Shown here: positions 9,300 to 17,795 of the stretch, piece by piece
Layout of the letters: the number at the start of each line of letters is the position of its first letter
Numbering within the stretch: the first letter of the stretch is position 1
NCBI RefSeq assembly: GCF_900106795.1
Contig: NZ_FNNS01000002.1
Span: 152,686 to 216,685, forward strand
DNA: 64,000 nucleotides
DNA from: Aequorivita viscosa
Lineage (GTDB): Bacteria; Bacteroidota; Bacteroidia; Flavobacteriales; Flavobacteriaceae
Reading direction: 5' to 3'
Translations under genes and position numbers: made by a program
The notes under the pieces: generated by a model
Seen by the model: only the letters and a program-made list of their open reading frames with translations
What the model was told of the DNA's origin: nothing
Databases searched by the model: none

Positions 9300-10154
9300 A
9301 TGGAAAAATTTAACGACTTAGACATTTACATTGAAAAATACGCACAAAAATTAATCGACTTTATTCCAAGTGTGATCGGAGCTGCCATCATGCTTCTGGT
9401 TGGAATTTATATTATAAAAATGGTTAACAGCGTTATTAAAAAGTTTTTTGATAGAAAAGATTATGATGTAACCCTAGAAAACTTTATTGCTAGTTTACTC
9501 AATTGGGGGTTAAAAATCTTACTTTTTATTTTGGTGGTTACGCAATTAGGCGTTGAAACCGCTTCATTAGTCGCTATGCTTGGAGCTTCAGCTATTGCTG
9601 TTGGTTTGGCATTACAAGGTTCCCTGGCAAACTTCGCTGGTGGCGTATTAATTTTGTTGTTAAAACCCTTTAAAGTTGGCGATTTTATAAGCGGGCAAGG
9701 TGTAGACGGAACAGTGAAAGAAATCTCAATTTTCAATACAAAATTAAATACCTTCGGAAATCAACTTGCTGTTATTCCCAACGGAAAGTTAAGTAACGAT
9801 AAAATAATAAATTATTCTGTGGAAGGAATACGACGTGAAAATCTAACTTTTGGTATTGGTTATGATGATGATATAAAACAAGCCAAAGACATTTTAATTG
9901 AATTGGTTATGGAACAAGAACAAGTATTTAAAACCGAAGATAAAATGCCGATGGTTGCCGTTGCCGAATTAGGAGATAGTTCTGTAAACTTAACTTTGCG
10001 GTACTGGGCTACAAACGGCGACTTCTGGAATTTGCGTTGGTTAATTTTAGAAGAAGGAAAAGCAAGACTTGAAGGTGCTGGAATTTCGATACCCTATCCA
10101 CAGCGCGACGTTCACCACTTCAATTTAGAAGACCTGAAGAGGGAAAAGGCATAG
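9300..10154 (+). CDS. Small-conductance mechanosensitive channel, MscS family
   Basis: 284-aa inner-membrane channel that relieves turgor on hypo-osmotic shock. Three transmembrane helices occupy roughly residues 19-41, 60-82 and 88-115. The third is the Ala/Gly-rich pore helix (LGASAIAVGLALQGSLANFAGG), followed by the family signature LLLKPFKVGDFI and the soluble beta/alpha-beta vestibule (GTVKEISIFNTKLNTFGNQLAVIPNGKL). Size and architecture are those of a minimal MscS. The ATG lies five bases after the preceding DUF255 gene. Confidence 0.95.
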   Translation: MEKFNDLDIYIEKYAQKLIDFIPSVIGAAIMLLVGIYIIKMVNSVIKKFFDRKDYDVTLENFIASLLNWGLKILLFILVVTQLGVETASLVAMLGASAIAVGLALQGSLANFAGGVLILLLKPFKVGDFISGQGVDGTVKEISIFNTKLNTFGNQLAVIPNGKLSNDKIINYSVEGIRRENLTFGIGYDDDIKQAKDILIELVMEQEQVFKTEDKMPMVAVAELGDSSVNLTLRYWATNGDFWNLRWLILEEGKARLEGAGISIPYPQRDVHHFNLEDLKREKA

Positions 10155-10162
10155 TTTATGCT

Positions 10163-10170
10163 TAATTTTG
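10163..10170 (+). promoter_or_regulatory. Candidate -7 element for secreted-protein gene at 10211
   Basis: TAATTTTG matches TAnnTTTG and lies 40 bases before the ATG, directly after the mscS stop. No TTG was found at the -33 distance, so support is partial. Confidence 0.35.
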
Positions 10171-10210
10171 AACAACTTATATTAGTAAACAAACAATTAA
10201 ATTTATCACG

Positions 10211-10912
10211 ATGAAAAAGATATTATTAACAGGGCTGTTAATTTCTGCAACGCTTTCGGGTTTTTCACAGGCAGCCAATAGCGAATACGACGTGTATTCC
10301 CGAACTATAGACTTAAACCAAAAATCGTTGGCTTTCGGTTTAACTGAAGCAGAATTTGAGTCCATTAAAGATGAAGCTTACGCAAACCCAAGTTTTCTTG
10401 AAGGCAGTATTTTTCAAGGAGAGGAATTAGCAAAGACAGGTGTACCAATGCGCTACAACGCCTTTGCTGACGAAATTGAAATAAAAAAATCACCCTCAGC
10501 AGCAAACTATGGAGCTTTAGTAAAAGACCCAGAGATATTTGTTAAAATTGGCAGAGATATTTATGTGTTTATTCCCTTTGAAGGGAGTAACGAAAAAGGA
10601 GGTTATTTTAACGTTTTAAACGATGGAAAAACGTATGACCTATACAAGAAAACTACATCTGTCTTTAAAGATGCACGAAAAGCAACGTCAACTTACGGAA
10701 GAGACGTCCCTCCTTCGTTTTCAAAATCGGTAAAATACTATTTGGTACAAGACGGTACATTTTTGGAAATGCCAAGTGGTAAATCGAAAATCCTGAAGAT
10801 GATGAAATCGAAAAAAGATGAAGTAAAATCGTTTATGAAAGAAAACAAAATTGATGTTGACAAGGAAGCTGATTTAGTAAAACTCGTTGCCTATTTCGAT
10901 TCTTTGATTTAA
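10211..10912 (+). CDS. Secreted protein of unknown function, paralogue A
   Basis: 233 aa. I cannot assign a function. Residues 1-20 form a signal peptide (MKKILLTGLLISATLSGFSQ), so the product is periplasmic or exported. The mature part is mixed alpha/beta and well conserved with the following gene: YD.YSRTID.NQK, the FGLT.AEF..IKD segment, MRYNA.ADEIEI, YGAL.KDP, VFIP..GSNEKGGYFN, YDLYKKTTSVFK, PPSF, KYYLV..G.F.E, and a Lys-rich C-terminal helix ending EADLVKL..YFDSL. No cysteines are seen. A terminator follows. It could be a cell-surface or outer-membrane-associated protein; no catalytic motif was recognised. Confidence 0.85.
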   Translation: MKKILLTGLLISATLSGFSQAANSEYDVYSRTIDLNQKSLAFGLTEAEFESIKDEAYANPSFLEGSIFQGEELAKTGVPMRYNAFADEIEIKKSPSAANYGALVKDPEIFVKIGRDIYVFIPFEGSNEKGGYFNVLNDGKTYDLYKKTTSVFKDARKATSTYGRDVPPSFSKSVKYYLVQDGTFLEMPSGKSKILKMMKSKKDEVKSFMKENKIDVDKEADLVKLVAYFDSLI

Positions 10913-10943
10913 ATAAATTGGACAAATTTCAACTTATAAATAC

Positions 10944-10971
10944 AAGCGACCGCTCTCTGGTCGCTTTTTTT
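10944..10971 (+). terminator. Intrinsic terminator after paralogue A
   Basis: AAGCGACC (10944-10951) pairs with GGTCGCTT (10959-10966) around a 7-base loop, followed by a run of T to 10971. It separates the two paralogous genes into separate transcripts. Confidence 0.85.
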
Positions 10972-11137
10972 GTGCGGATTTTTTAGAAGCATCAATAAAC
11001 AACGATAATTATAATGCTATTCCAACATTCAAAGATGTAAGTTTTTTAGAGTACATTATTTTTAAACAATTTTTATTAGTGTTGTATATTACATTGTAAA
11101 ACAGTACATTTAGCTTATAATTTTTTAAATCAACGAC

Positions 11138-11878
11138 ATGAAAAATATATTAATTTTCGTTTTAAGCGCGCTTTTTTCAATTCAAGGTTTTTCACAGAAA
11201 AATTTTGCACGAAAAGATGGAGGAGCCTCAGGTGCTGCAAATAGTAATTACGACCTCTTTTCAAGGACAATTGATATTAATCAAAAAGATATGAGTTTTG
11301 GCCTAACCAAAGCAGAATTTGATGCTATAAAGGACGATGCCTATCTAAACATCAAATTTATTCCTGGAAATATTTACCAAGATGAAAACCTTTTGAAAAG
11401 CAACGTTTTAATGCGTTATAACGCCTATGCTGATGAAATAGAAATAACCGAAAACGTTCAGAAAAAATCGAAATACGGCGCGTTAATGAAAGACCCTAGC
11501 ATTTATGTGAAAATTGCAAACGATATTTTCGTTTTTATTCCTTATAACGATTCCAATGAAAAAGGAGGGTATTTCAATATTATTGCAGATGGGAAGAATT
11601 ATGATTTATACAAGAAAACAACCTCAGTTTTTAAAGAACCACGAAAAGCAAAATCGTCTTACGATTCCGACACTCCGCCGTCTTTTGAGAAGACAACAAA
11701 ATATTATTTAGTTGAAAACGGGGTGTTTTTTGAACTACCAAAAAGCCGATCTCGTATTTTAAAAGCAATGGACTTGAAGAAAAACGAAGTGAAAAAATAC
11801 GTAAAAGAAAATAGTTTAGATGTTTTTAAAGAGGCTGATTTAATAAAAGTATTTATTTATTACGATTCACTTTTATAG
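11138..11878 (+). CDS. Secreted protein of unknown function, paralogue B
   Basis: 246 aa with a signal peptide (MKNILIFVLSALFSIQGFSQ), a short extra stretch KNFARKDGGASGA, then the same domain as the preceding gene over its full length. Well over half of aligned residues appear identical, including YDLYKKTTSVFK, MRYNAYADEIEI and SNEKGGYFN. This is a tandem duplication that has diverged. The 225-base gap contains the terminator of the first copy and an AT-rich stretch likely to hold its own promoter. Function unknown. It ends five bases before tsaB, which is convergent. Confidence 0.85.
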   Translation: MKNILIFVLSALFSIQGFSQKNFARKDGGASGAANSNYDLFSRTIDINQKDMSFGLTKAEFDAIKDDAYLNIKFIPGNIYQDENLLKSNVLMRYNAYADEIEITENVQKKSKYGALMKDPSIYVKIANDIFVFIPYNDSNEKGGYFNIIADGKNYDLYKKTTSVFKEPRKAKSSYDSDTPPSFEKTTKYYLVENGVFFELPKSRSRILKAMDLKKNEVKKYVKENSLDVFKEADLIKVFIYYDSLL

Positions 11879-11882
11879 TACA

Positions 11883-12542
11883 TCAACCCAACATAAATTC
11901 TTTTAAATAGTAAGGTTCAAAATAAGCGACATTTTCAAGGTCGCTTATTTTATATTTAGATTCAGCCAAACTCACCATATCTTTTGCCGAAGGAAATTTG
12001 TCCTCTAAAAATATTGCATTTGAATTCTTACAAATTGCTTGAAGTTTAGCCGCTCCATCACCCAAGAAAACAGTTGTTTTTTGTCCTAAATAATCTGAAA
12101 ATGAATTTTCGTTAATAATTTCAGCTTTTGTTTCCCGAATAATTTTCTTTTCTGAATCAAATACTGCGGAATATACTTCCATTCGGCGTGCATCGAGCAA
12201 CGGAACAATGAAGCAATCTTCAATTTTAACCTGTTGTGCCAATAATTCTAAAGTTGGAACAGACAACAAAGGCACGCCTAGCGCAAAACAAAGCCCTTTA
12301 GCCGCAGAAACCCCAATCCGCAAGCCAGTGTAAGACCCGGGGCCTTTACTTATGGCAATTGCGCCTAAATTATTTTTATCGAGTTTGGCTTCATTTAAAA
12401 CCTCTTCAATAAAAACGTGTAGTTTCTCAGAATGAGAATATTTATTAGTATTTTCTTCCCGAAAAGCAACAGTTTTTCCATCAATTGAAAGTGCAACCGA
12501 ACAATTGGTTGTAGCCGTTTCAAGACATAATATTGTAGCCAT
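11883..12542 (-). CDS. tsaB: tRNA threonylcarbamoyladenosine biosynthesis protein TsaB
   Basis: 219-aa ASKHA-fold partner of TsaD, needed to make t6A at position 37 of ANN-decoding tRNAs. It begins ATILCLETATTNCSVAL, the typical start, and carries the TsaB signature ISKGPGSYTGLRIGVSAAKGL around residues 64-84 followed by GVPLLSVPTLELLA. It lies 12 bases behind an efflux adaptor gene and is probably read from that operon, an arrangement with no obvious functional logic. Confidence 0.95.
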   Translation of the reverse strand: MATILCLETATTNCSVALSIDGKTVAFREENTNKYSHSEKLHVFIEEVLNEAKLDKNNLGAIAISKGPGSYTGLRIGVSAAKGLCFALGVPLLSVPTLELLAQQVKIEDCFIVPLLDARRMEVYSAVFDSEKKIIRETKAEIINENSFSDYLGQKTTVFLGDGAAKLQAICKNSNAIFLEDKFPSAKDMVSLAESKYKISDLENVAYFEPYYLKEFMLG

Positions 12543-12554
12543 TGTTGTATAGAT

Positions 12555-13811
12555 TTATTCTTTTTCTTGAGATGCTACGTTCACCTTATCTCCAGGCTTC
12601 AAAAGCTTTGTAACCGTGTTATAAGGCCCAGTAATAACTGTTTCGCCTTCTTTTAAGCCAGAAGTTATCTCGATGTTCGAATCGTCTTGAACTCCAGTTT
12701 TTACCACTCTCAATTTTGCCTCATCGCCTTCCTTTACAAATACAGCTTCAAATTTTTCAGCAGTTGCTGTGTTGTTAGCAGCTCGCGAGCTTGTTGTATC
12801 TGTTTTAATAACAATTGAACTGATTGGAACCCCGATAATATTTTTCTTTCGATTTGTAATAATATCGACGGTTGCAGTCATTCCTGGCCTAAAGGGTGAA
12901 TAGCTTTCCGGTTTCCCTTCGGTAAGATCTTTATAAGAATCGGGAAGTATTCGCACCTTTACTTTAAAGTTTGTTACTTGATCTGCACTCAGGGCACTTT
13001 CTGCACTGTTCGCTATTTCGGTAACTACCCCTTTGAATTCTCTTTTCAGGTAAGCATCCACTTCAACTTTTGTAGAATCGCCAACGGCAACTTTAACGAT
13101 GTCGTTTTCGTTTACGTCTACTACCACTTCCATGTTTTGCAGATTGGCTACGCGAACAATTTCGGTTCCAGCCATTTGAGCAGTTCCAACCACACGTTCT
13201 CCTAATTCTACAGAAAGTTTTGAAATGGTGCCGCTCATGGGGGAATAAATAGTTGTTCTAGAAAGGTTATCTACAGATTGTTTTACATTGGCCGCAGCGC
13301 TTTGCACACTGTAATAAGCGGCTTTTTTATTGGCTTTTGCCATATCGTAGTCTGCGACAGATTTGTCCCATTCTGATTTGGATATCACGCCTTTTTCAAA
13401 AAGTATTTTATTTCGGTCAAAGTTGAGTCTTGCATTATTTTCGCTCGCTTCGGCTTGTGCCAATTGTGCCCTAACATTTTGAAGTCCAGCTTGCGATTGG
13501 CTAACTGCTGCTTGAATAAGGTCTGGATTTATTTTCACCAATAAGTCTCCTTTTTCAACCACTTGACCTTCGCGTAATGGCAACTCGATAATTTCTCCCG
13601 AAACTTCGGAAGAAAGTGCCAACTCGGTTTCAGGCTGAATTTTACCAGTAGCGGCCACAGTTTCGATAATATCTATTGGCTCTATTCTAGCTATTTCAAC
13701 TTCTTTAAAATTGCTAGATTTACCATACCATCCTGCCTTTTTTCCGCCAATTAGCAAAACCAAGAGCAAGACAACACCAACAGAAATCCAAATAAGTGTT
13801 TTTTTCTTCAT
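12555..13811 (-). CDS. Efflux periplasmic adaptor (HlyD/MacA-type membrane fusion protein)
   Basis: 418 aa. One N-terminal membrane anchor (about residues 5-23), then the biotinyl-lipoyl half motif LSSEVSGEIIELPLREGQVVEKGDLLVKI, a helical hairpin (QAGLQNVRAQLAQAEA..NARLNFDRNK..), the second lipoyl half YSPMSGTISKLSVELGERVVG, and a beta-barrel plus membrane-proximal domain. It would bridge an inner-membrane transporter to TolC. It follows the TolC gene by two bases, so the two are certainly co-transcribed. It is the second adaptor of the locus and no RND pump gene is present, so its transporter is probably the ABC system upstream. Confidence 0.92.
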   Translation of the reverse strand: MKKKTLIWISVGVVLLLVLLIGGKKAGWYGKSSNFKEVEIARIEPIDIIETVAATGKIQPETELALSSEVSGEIIELPLREGQVVEKGDLLVKINPDLIQAAVSQSQAGLQNVRAQLAQAEASENNARLNFDRNKILFEKGVISKSEWDKSVADYDMAKANKKAAYYSVQSAAANVKQSVDNLSRTTIYSPMSGTISKLSVELGERVVGTAQMAGTEIVRVANLQNMEVVVDVNENDIVKVAVGDSTKVEVDAYLKREFKGVVTEIANSAESALSADQVTNFKVKVRILPDSYKDLTEGKPESYSPFRPGMTATVDIITNRKKNIIGVPISSIVIKTDTTSSRAANNTATAEKFEAVFVKEGDEAKLRVVKTGVQDDSNIEITSGLKEGETVITGPYNTVTKLLKPGDKVNVASQEKE

Positions 13812-13813
13812 TA

Positions 13814-15145
13814 TTAAAACTTTAATTCGCTTGCAGGAACACCGAAATATAGCTCCAAAACCTTCAATTTAAAAATATACTCAAATTTAGTTCGGTTTAC
13901 TTCAATTTTAGAATTGTCGTAACGCAATTTTGATTGACTAAAATCGAATGCGTTTGTTAATCCTACATCGTAACGATCTTTTGCGTATTGGTATGCCAAT
14001 TCTTGTGATTCTAAGGCAACAACAGCGGCATCATAGGCTTTTCGTGAGCCTTTTGCATCGACATAAGCTTGATACACATTTGATTCTAAATCGAGTTTGG
14101 CTTGCTCTAAAAGATATTCAGAATTTCGTAGGTTGATTTCATTTCGCCTTACATTACCACGAACCGTAAAGCCGTTAAACACTGGAATATTTAACTGCAC
14201 TCCGTACCCAATTCCGTCGTTTAATGAAAGTTGCTCGATAAAAGTATGATTGAGCGGATCGTTGTTTGCATATCGCGTATTGTATCCAAAAAAGGCAGAA
14301 ACAGTAGGGTAATAAGCTCCTTTAGCGATTTGAATATCTTTTTTAGCTAAACTTACACTTTGTTCTGCTATTTTAACTTCGGAGCGAGTTGCCTGTGCAT
14401 TTTCAATTATTTCTTCAACTTCCAAAGCGGCAATGCCATCTTCAACAATATCATAATCTTCTTCTGCAATATCAAAATTTGAATAATCTTTAATCAATAA
14501 TAACTGTGCTAGGCTTATTAATGAAATTCTCACAGTGTTTTCAGCAACTGCAATTCTTTGTTTTTCACTGGCATCTGTTGCTTGAATTTCTAGTAAATCT
14601 CCACGCGGAATAGCTCCAGCTTCAACCAAATCGCTAGTGCGTTGAAATTGTTCCTGAGTTACTTCATTCTGTGAACGCGCCACTTCTAAATTTGCTTTAT
14701 TAAGAAGCACTTGTAAATATGAATTAGCAACCATTAGAGCAATATCATCTTTCATCTGATCTAAACGATATTGAGCAGAAAGCTTGGATAGTTTTGCACG
14801 TTGTAGCTGTCGAACGTTTCGAAGACCATCAAAAAGGTTTAAACCAACATTTATAGCACCTGACGCAGTACCAAAAGTCATATTTTCCAATTGGTTATTG
14901 GTTGGGTTTAAACTCAAACCAGTGTTTTTGGCACCATTTGCATTTGCATTTAGCGTTGGTAAAAAATTACCAACAGCTACCAATTTGTCGATGTCGGTGC
15001 TCTCAAGTTCTAATTCGCTTTGTTTAATAGAAATGTTGTTTTCCAAGGCGTGAGCGACACACTGTTCAAGAGTCCATTCCTTCGTTTGGGAGTAGAAGGT
15101 TTGGACGCTTATTAATAAAAAGAAAAGTATTACTGACTTTTTCAT
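13814..15145 (-). CDS. TolC family outer membrane efflux channel
   Basis: 443 aa. Signal peptide at residues 1-19 (MKKSVILFFLLISVQTFYS), then two repeated TolC/OEP halves rich in long helices: EWTLEQCVAHALENNISIKQ starts the first, and EEIIENAQATRSEVKIAEQSV the second. It would be the trimeric outer-membrane duct of a tripartite exporter. It lies 162 bases downstream of the ABC-linked adaptor and is followed after two bases by a second adaptor, so it probably serves both. Confidence 0.94.
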   Translation of the reverse strand: MKKSVILFFLLISVQTFYSQTKEWTLEQCVAHALENNISIKQSELELESTDIDKLVAVGNFLPTLNANANGAKNTGLSLNPTNNQLENMTFGTASGAINVGLNLFDGLRNVRQLQRAKLSKLSAQYRLDQMKDDIALMVANSYLQVLLNKANLEVARSQNEVTQEQFQRTSDLVEAGAIPRGDLLEIQATDASEKQRIAVAENTVRISLISLAQLLLIKDYSNFDIAEEDYDIVEDGIAALEVEEIIENAQATRSEVKIAEQSVSLAKKDIQIAKGAYYPTVSAFFGYNTRYANNDPLNHTFIEQLSLNDGIGYGVQLNIPVFNGFTVRGNVRRNEINLRNSEYLLEQAKLDLESNVYQAYVDAKGSRKAYDAAVVALESQELAYQYAKDRYDVGLTNAFDFSQSKLRYDNSKIEVNRTKFEYIFKLKVLELYFGVPASELKF

Positions 15146-15307
15146 AAGTTTTTGGTTGTTTAATATGTCCTTTGCTAGAAGGTTATGTTACAAAAATTGT
15201 AGCGTTATTAAAGTGAATTATGTAAAGCTTGCCTTATTTGATAGTTCTCGTGACTTTTCGTTAGGCAATAAATTACATCTAAGCTAAACGCTAGCCTTTT
15301 ATAATGT

Positions 15308-16462
15308 TTAATTTGTAGGTTGTTTTAGTTGATTCCAAACTTTAATGTTGTCATCTTTTGAAACGCCGCTTTTTACTTCAACATCTATCCCATCACTAAT
15401 TCCGAGTTCTACTTCACGACGTTCAAATTTTTGATCTCCAATTTGGATTTCAACAAAAGGTTTTTGAGTTTTTGGGTCGTATTGAACCAAAGCTTCTTTT
15501 ATTGTTAGCACGTTTTCAGCCTTTGCCAAGATGATAGAAGCATTTGCACTCAACCCTGCTCTAATAAAGGTTTGACTTGTGTCATTTTTTTTCATTGTAC
15601 CTTTTATTTCAAACTGGATCGCGCTATTTTCACTAATTCCTTTTGGTGCGATATAATCTAATTCTGCTTGAAAAGTTTTATCAGGTAACGCTCCTACTGT
15701 AATTTCGAGTGGTAAGCCTTCTTTTATTTTACCCACTTCACTCTCGTCCACTTTTCCTTCAAAAATCATTTTATCCACGTCTGCAATTGTGGCAATAGTT
15801 GTACCGTCGTTAAAGTTATTCGCCTCGATTACTTGGTTTCCGGTTTTTACAGGAACATCGAGCACCATACCTGATACTGTTGCACGAATTTCGGTGTTGG
15901 CAGAAGCTCCCATTCCACTAGTAGTACCCGTTTTTACGATGTCGTAATTTTGGTTTGCAGACATAAGCGAAACCTCCTCTTGTTTAAGTCGTTGTTTAGA
16001 TTGGTCATAACTCAATTGAGCGTTGTCAAATTCATTCGCCGAAATCACCCCTTTTTCGAACAATTCTTTTTGTCGATTGTAGATGCTTTTTTGATTTTCA
16101 AAAGCAAGTCGAGCTGTTTCCACCTGTGTGCGAATGCTGTTAATATTGTTTTTAGCGCTATTTAGAGACGAAACATTAGGAACAACTTTTACCTTAGCTA
16201 TTAATTCGCCAGCCTTGATAACCTCACCAGCTTCTACATAGATTTCATCAATGATTCCTGAAATATTAGGTTTAATAAGCACTTCTTCCTTTGGCACAAT
16301 ACTTCCTGTAGCAACCGTTTTTTTAACAATAGTACCTACACTAGCTTGCTCTGTTGTATAAACAATAGGATTTTCTATATTTTTTGAATACAGCCAATAC
16401 ATCGAAACTGTAAAAAGTACAGCTATGGTTACGAGGATAATTATGGTTTTTGTTCTTTTCAT
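15308..16462 (-). CDS. Efflux periplasmic adaptor of the ABC exporter (MacA-type)
   Basis: 384 aa with an N-terminal membrane anchor (about 6-25). First lipoyl half IKPNISGIIDEIYVEAGEVIKAGELIAK, a coiled-coil hairpin (NSIRTQVETARLAFENQKSIYNRQKELFEKG), second half IRATVSGMVLDVPVKTGNQV, then the barrel domain. It is paralogous to the adaptor at 12555-13811. It directly follows two MacB-type permeases and their ATPase (61-base gap), so it is the likely MacA equivalent of this exporter. Confidence 0.92.
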   Translation of the reverse strand: MKRTKTIIILVTIAVLFTVSMYWLYSKNIENPIVYTTEQASVGTIVKKTVATGSIVPKEEVLIKPNISGIIDEIYVEAGEVIKAGELIAKVKVVPNVSSLNSAKNNINSIRTQVETARLAFENQKSIYNRQKELFEKGVISANEFDNAQLSYDQSKQRLKQEEVSLMSANQNYDIVKTGTTSGMGASANTEIRATVSGMVLDVPVKTGNQVIEANNFNDGTTIATIADVDKMIFEGKVDESEVGKIKEGLPLEITVGALPDKTFQAELDYIAPKGISENSAIQFEIKGTMKKNDTSQTFIRAGLSANASIILAKAENVLTIKEALVQYDPKTQKPFVEIQIGDQKFERREVELGISDGIDVEVKSGVSKDDNIKVWNQLKQPTN

Positions 16463-16523
16463 TTGTTTAAAATATATAATTTAACGGCACTAGTCTTTTT
16501 AATTTGATTTTTGATACAATTTT

Positions 16524-17795
16524 TTAATCTGTTCGCAATGCTTCTACTGGTCTAATTTTTATTGCGTTTTGAGCAGGGATAAGGCCCGCCAATAATCCTG
16601 ATATTATTAAAATCATTAGGGCTGTAAAAACAACTCCAATATCTACTGATGGGTTTAGGAACATCATTTCGGAAGTGTCCATTTTGTCCATTTCGTTATT
16701 CACTAAAATTAAAACACCAGTTGCCAAAATAATTCCCACCATCCCAGAAATAATGGTAAGGAAGCTTGATTCCAGTAAAATTTGAGACCGAATGCTCCAG
16801 GGTGTCGCCCCTAAGGCACGACGCACACCGATTTCTTTGGTTCGTTCTTTTACAACGATGAGCATGATATTGCTAATTCCGATAACTCCGGAAATCAATA
16901 TTAATATCCCTACGAAATATGCGACGAAATTTAATGCTGTAAACAAACCGTTTATTTTATTGTACTGTTCGTATAAATCGAAATTACCAACGGCTCGATC
17001 ATCGGTAGGCGCAATGGAATGACGGGCTTTAATAACGTCGAATACCTGGGATTTTAACTCGGTGATAGAGGATCCGTCTTCGGCGGTAATTGCCATCCAA
17101 CCAACGATATTTGCCATATTAAAGGCTTGGGAGAAGGACGTAAAAGGCACATAAATTTCTTTTTGGTTTTCTTCTGGATCGCCATTTTGACCATTTTTTT
17201 TATAGGTTCCTATAACCATAAAATTGACGCCATTGATTTTAATATACGAACCTATTACTTCTTCACCTGGATCATACAATGCGGTTTGAACACCACTTCC
17301 TATAATTGCAACTTTTCGTTTTTCTTCAATATCGGAGTAATTAATAAATCGGCCCGAAGTGATGTCCATTGGTTGCTGCTGTGTAATTTCGGGATAATCG
17401 CCATACACATTAAAAGCGCCGGTTTGCAAGCCTCTAACTACGTTATTACTTCCTCTAAAACCGCCCAACTGATTTCTAGGAGAAACAAATCTGAGACCTG
17501 GCACCTGATCTTTTATTGCTTGAACATCGTCAAGTTTAAAATTATATCGTCTACCTTTTGGTAAACCTTTATACGGTTGTGATACATTTTGCGCCCACAT
17601 AAACATGGAGTTAGTAGCCATGCCTGTAAAAGATTGTTTTATTCCGTTTTCAAGTCCGTTTCCTGCGGCGAGTAAAATAACAAGAATAAAAATACCCCAT
17701 AGAACTCCAAAAGCGGTAAGAATTGTTCTAAACCAATTGCTGCTTAAGGCTTCAATAATTTCTGCCCAACTATCCCTGCTAAATATTTTACTCAT
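16524..17795 (-). CDS. ABC transporter permease, MacB/FtsX-type (second permease)
   Basis: About 423 aa. The first transmembrane helix is near residues 20-42, followed by a large extracytoplasmic MacB_PCD domain (about 50-270) and three C-terminal helices of the FtsX fold. The conserved cytoplasmic loop VVKERTKEIGVRRALGATPW is present. The frame opens with GTG at 17798, but the ATG at 17795 is taken. That start overlaps the preceding permease by 8 bases, indicating translational coupling. No nucleotide-binding domain is fused, so it depends on the separate ATPase gene. Confidence 0.92.
   Translation of the reverse strand: MSKIFSRDSWAEIIEALSSNWFRTILTAFGVLWGIFILVILLAAGNGLENGIKQSFTGMATNSMFMWAQNVSQPYKGLPKGRRYNFKLDDVQAIKDQVPGLRFVSPRNQLGGFRGSNNVVRGLQTGAFNVYGDYPEITQQQPMDITSGRFINYSDIEEKRKVAIIGSGVQTALYDPGEEVIGSYIKINGVNFMVIGTYKKNGQNGDPEENQKEIYVPFTSFSQAFNMANIVGWMAITAEDGSSITELKSQVFDVIKARHSIAPTDDRAVGNFDLYEQYNKINGLFTALNFVAYFVGILILISGVIGISNIMLIVVKERTKEIGVRRALGATPWSIRSQILLESSFLTIISGMVGIILATGVLILVNNEMDKMDTSEMMFLNPSVDIGVVFTALMILIISGLLAGLIPAQNAIKIRPVEALRTD

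Noticed and set aside
17127..17564. 145-codon plus-strand frame
   Set aside because: It is antisense to an intact MacB-type permease and has no family features.
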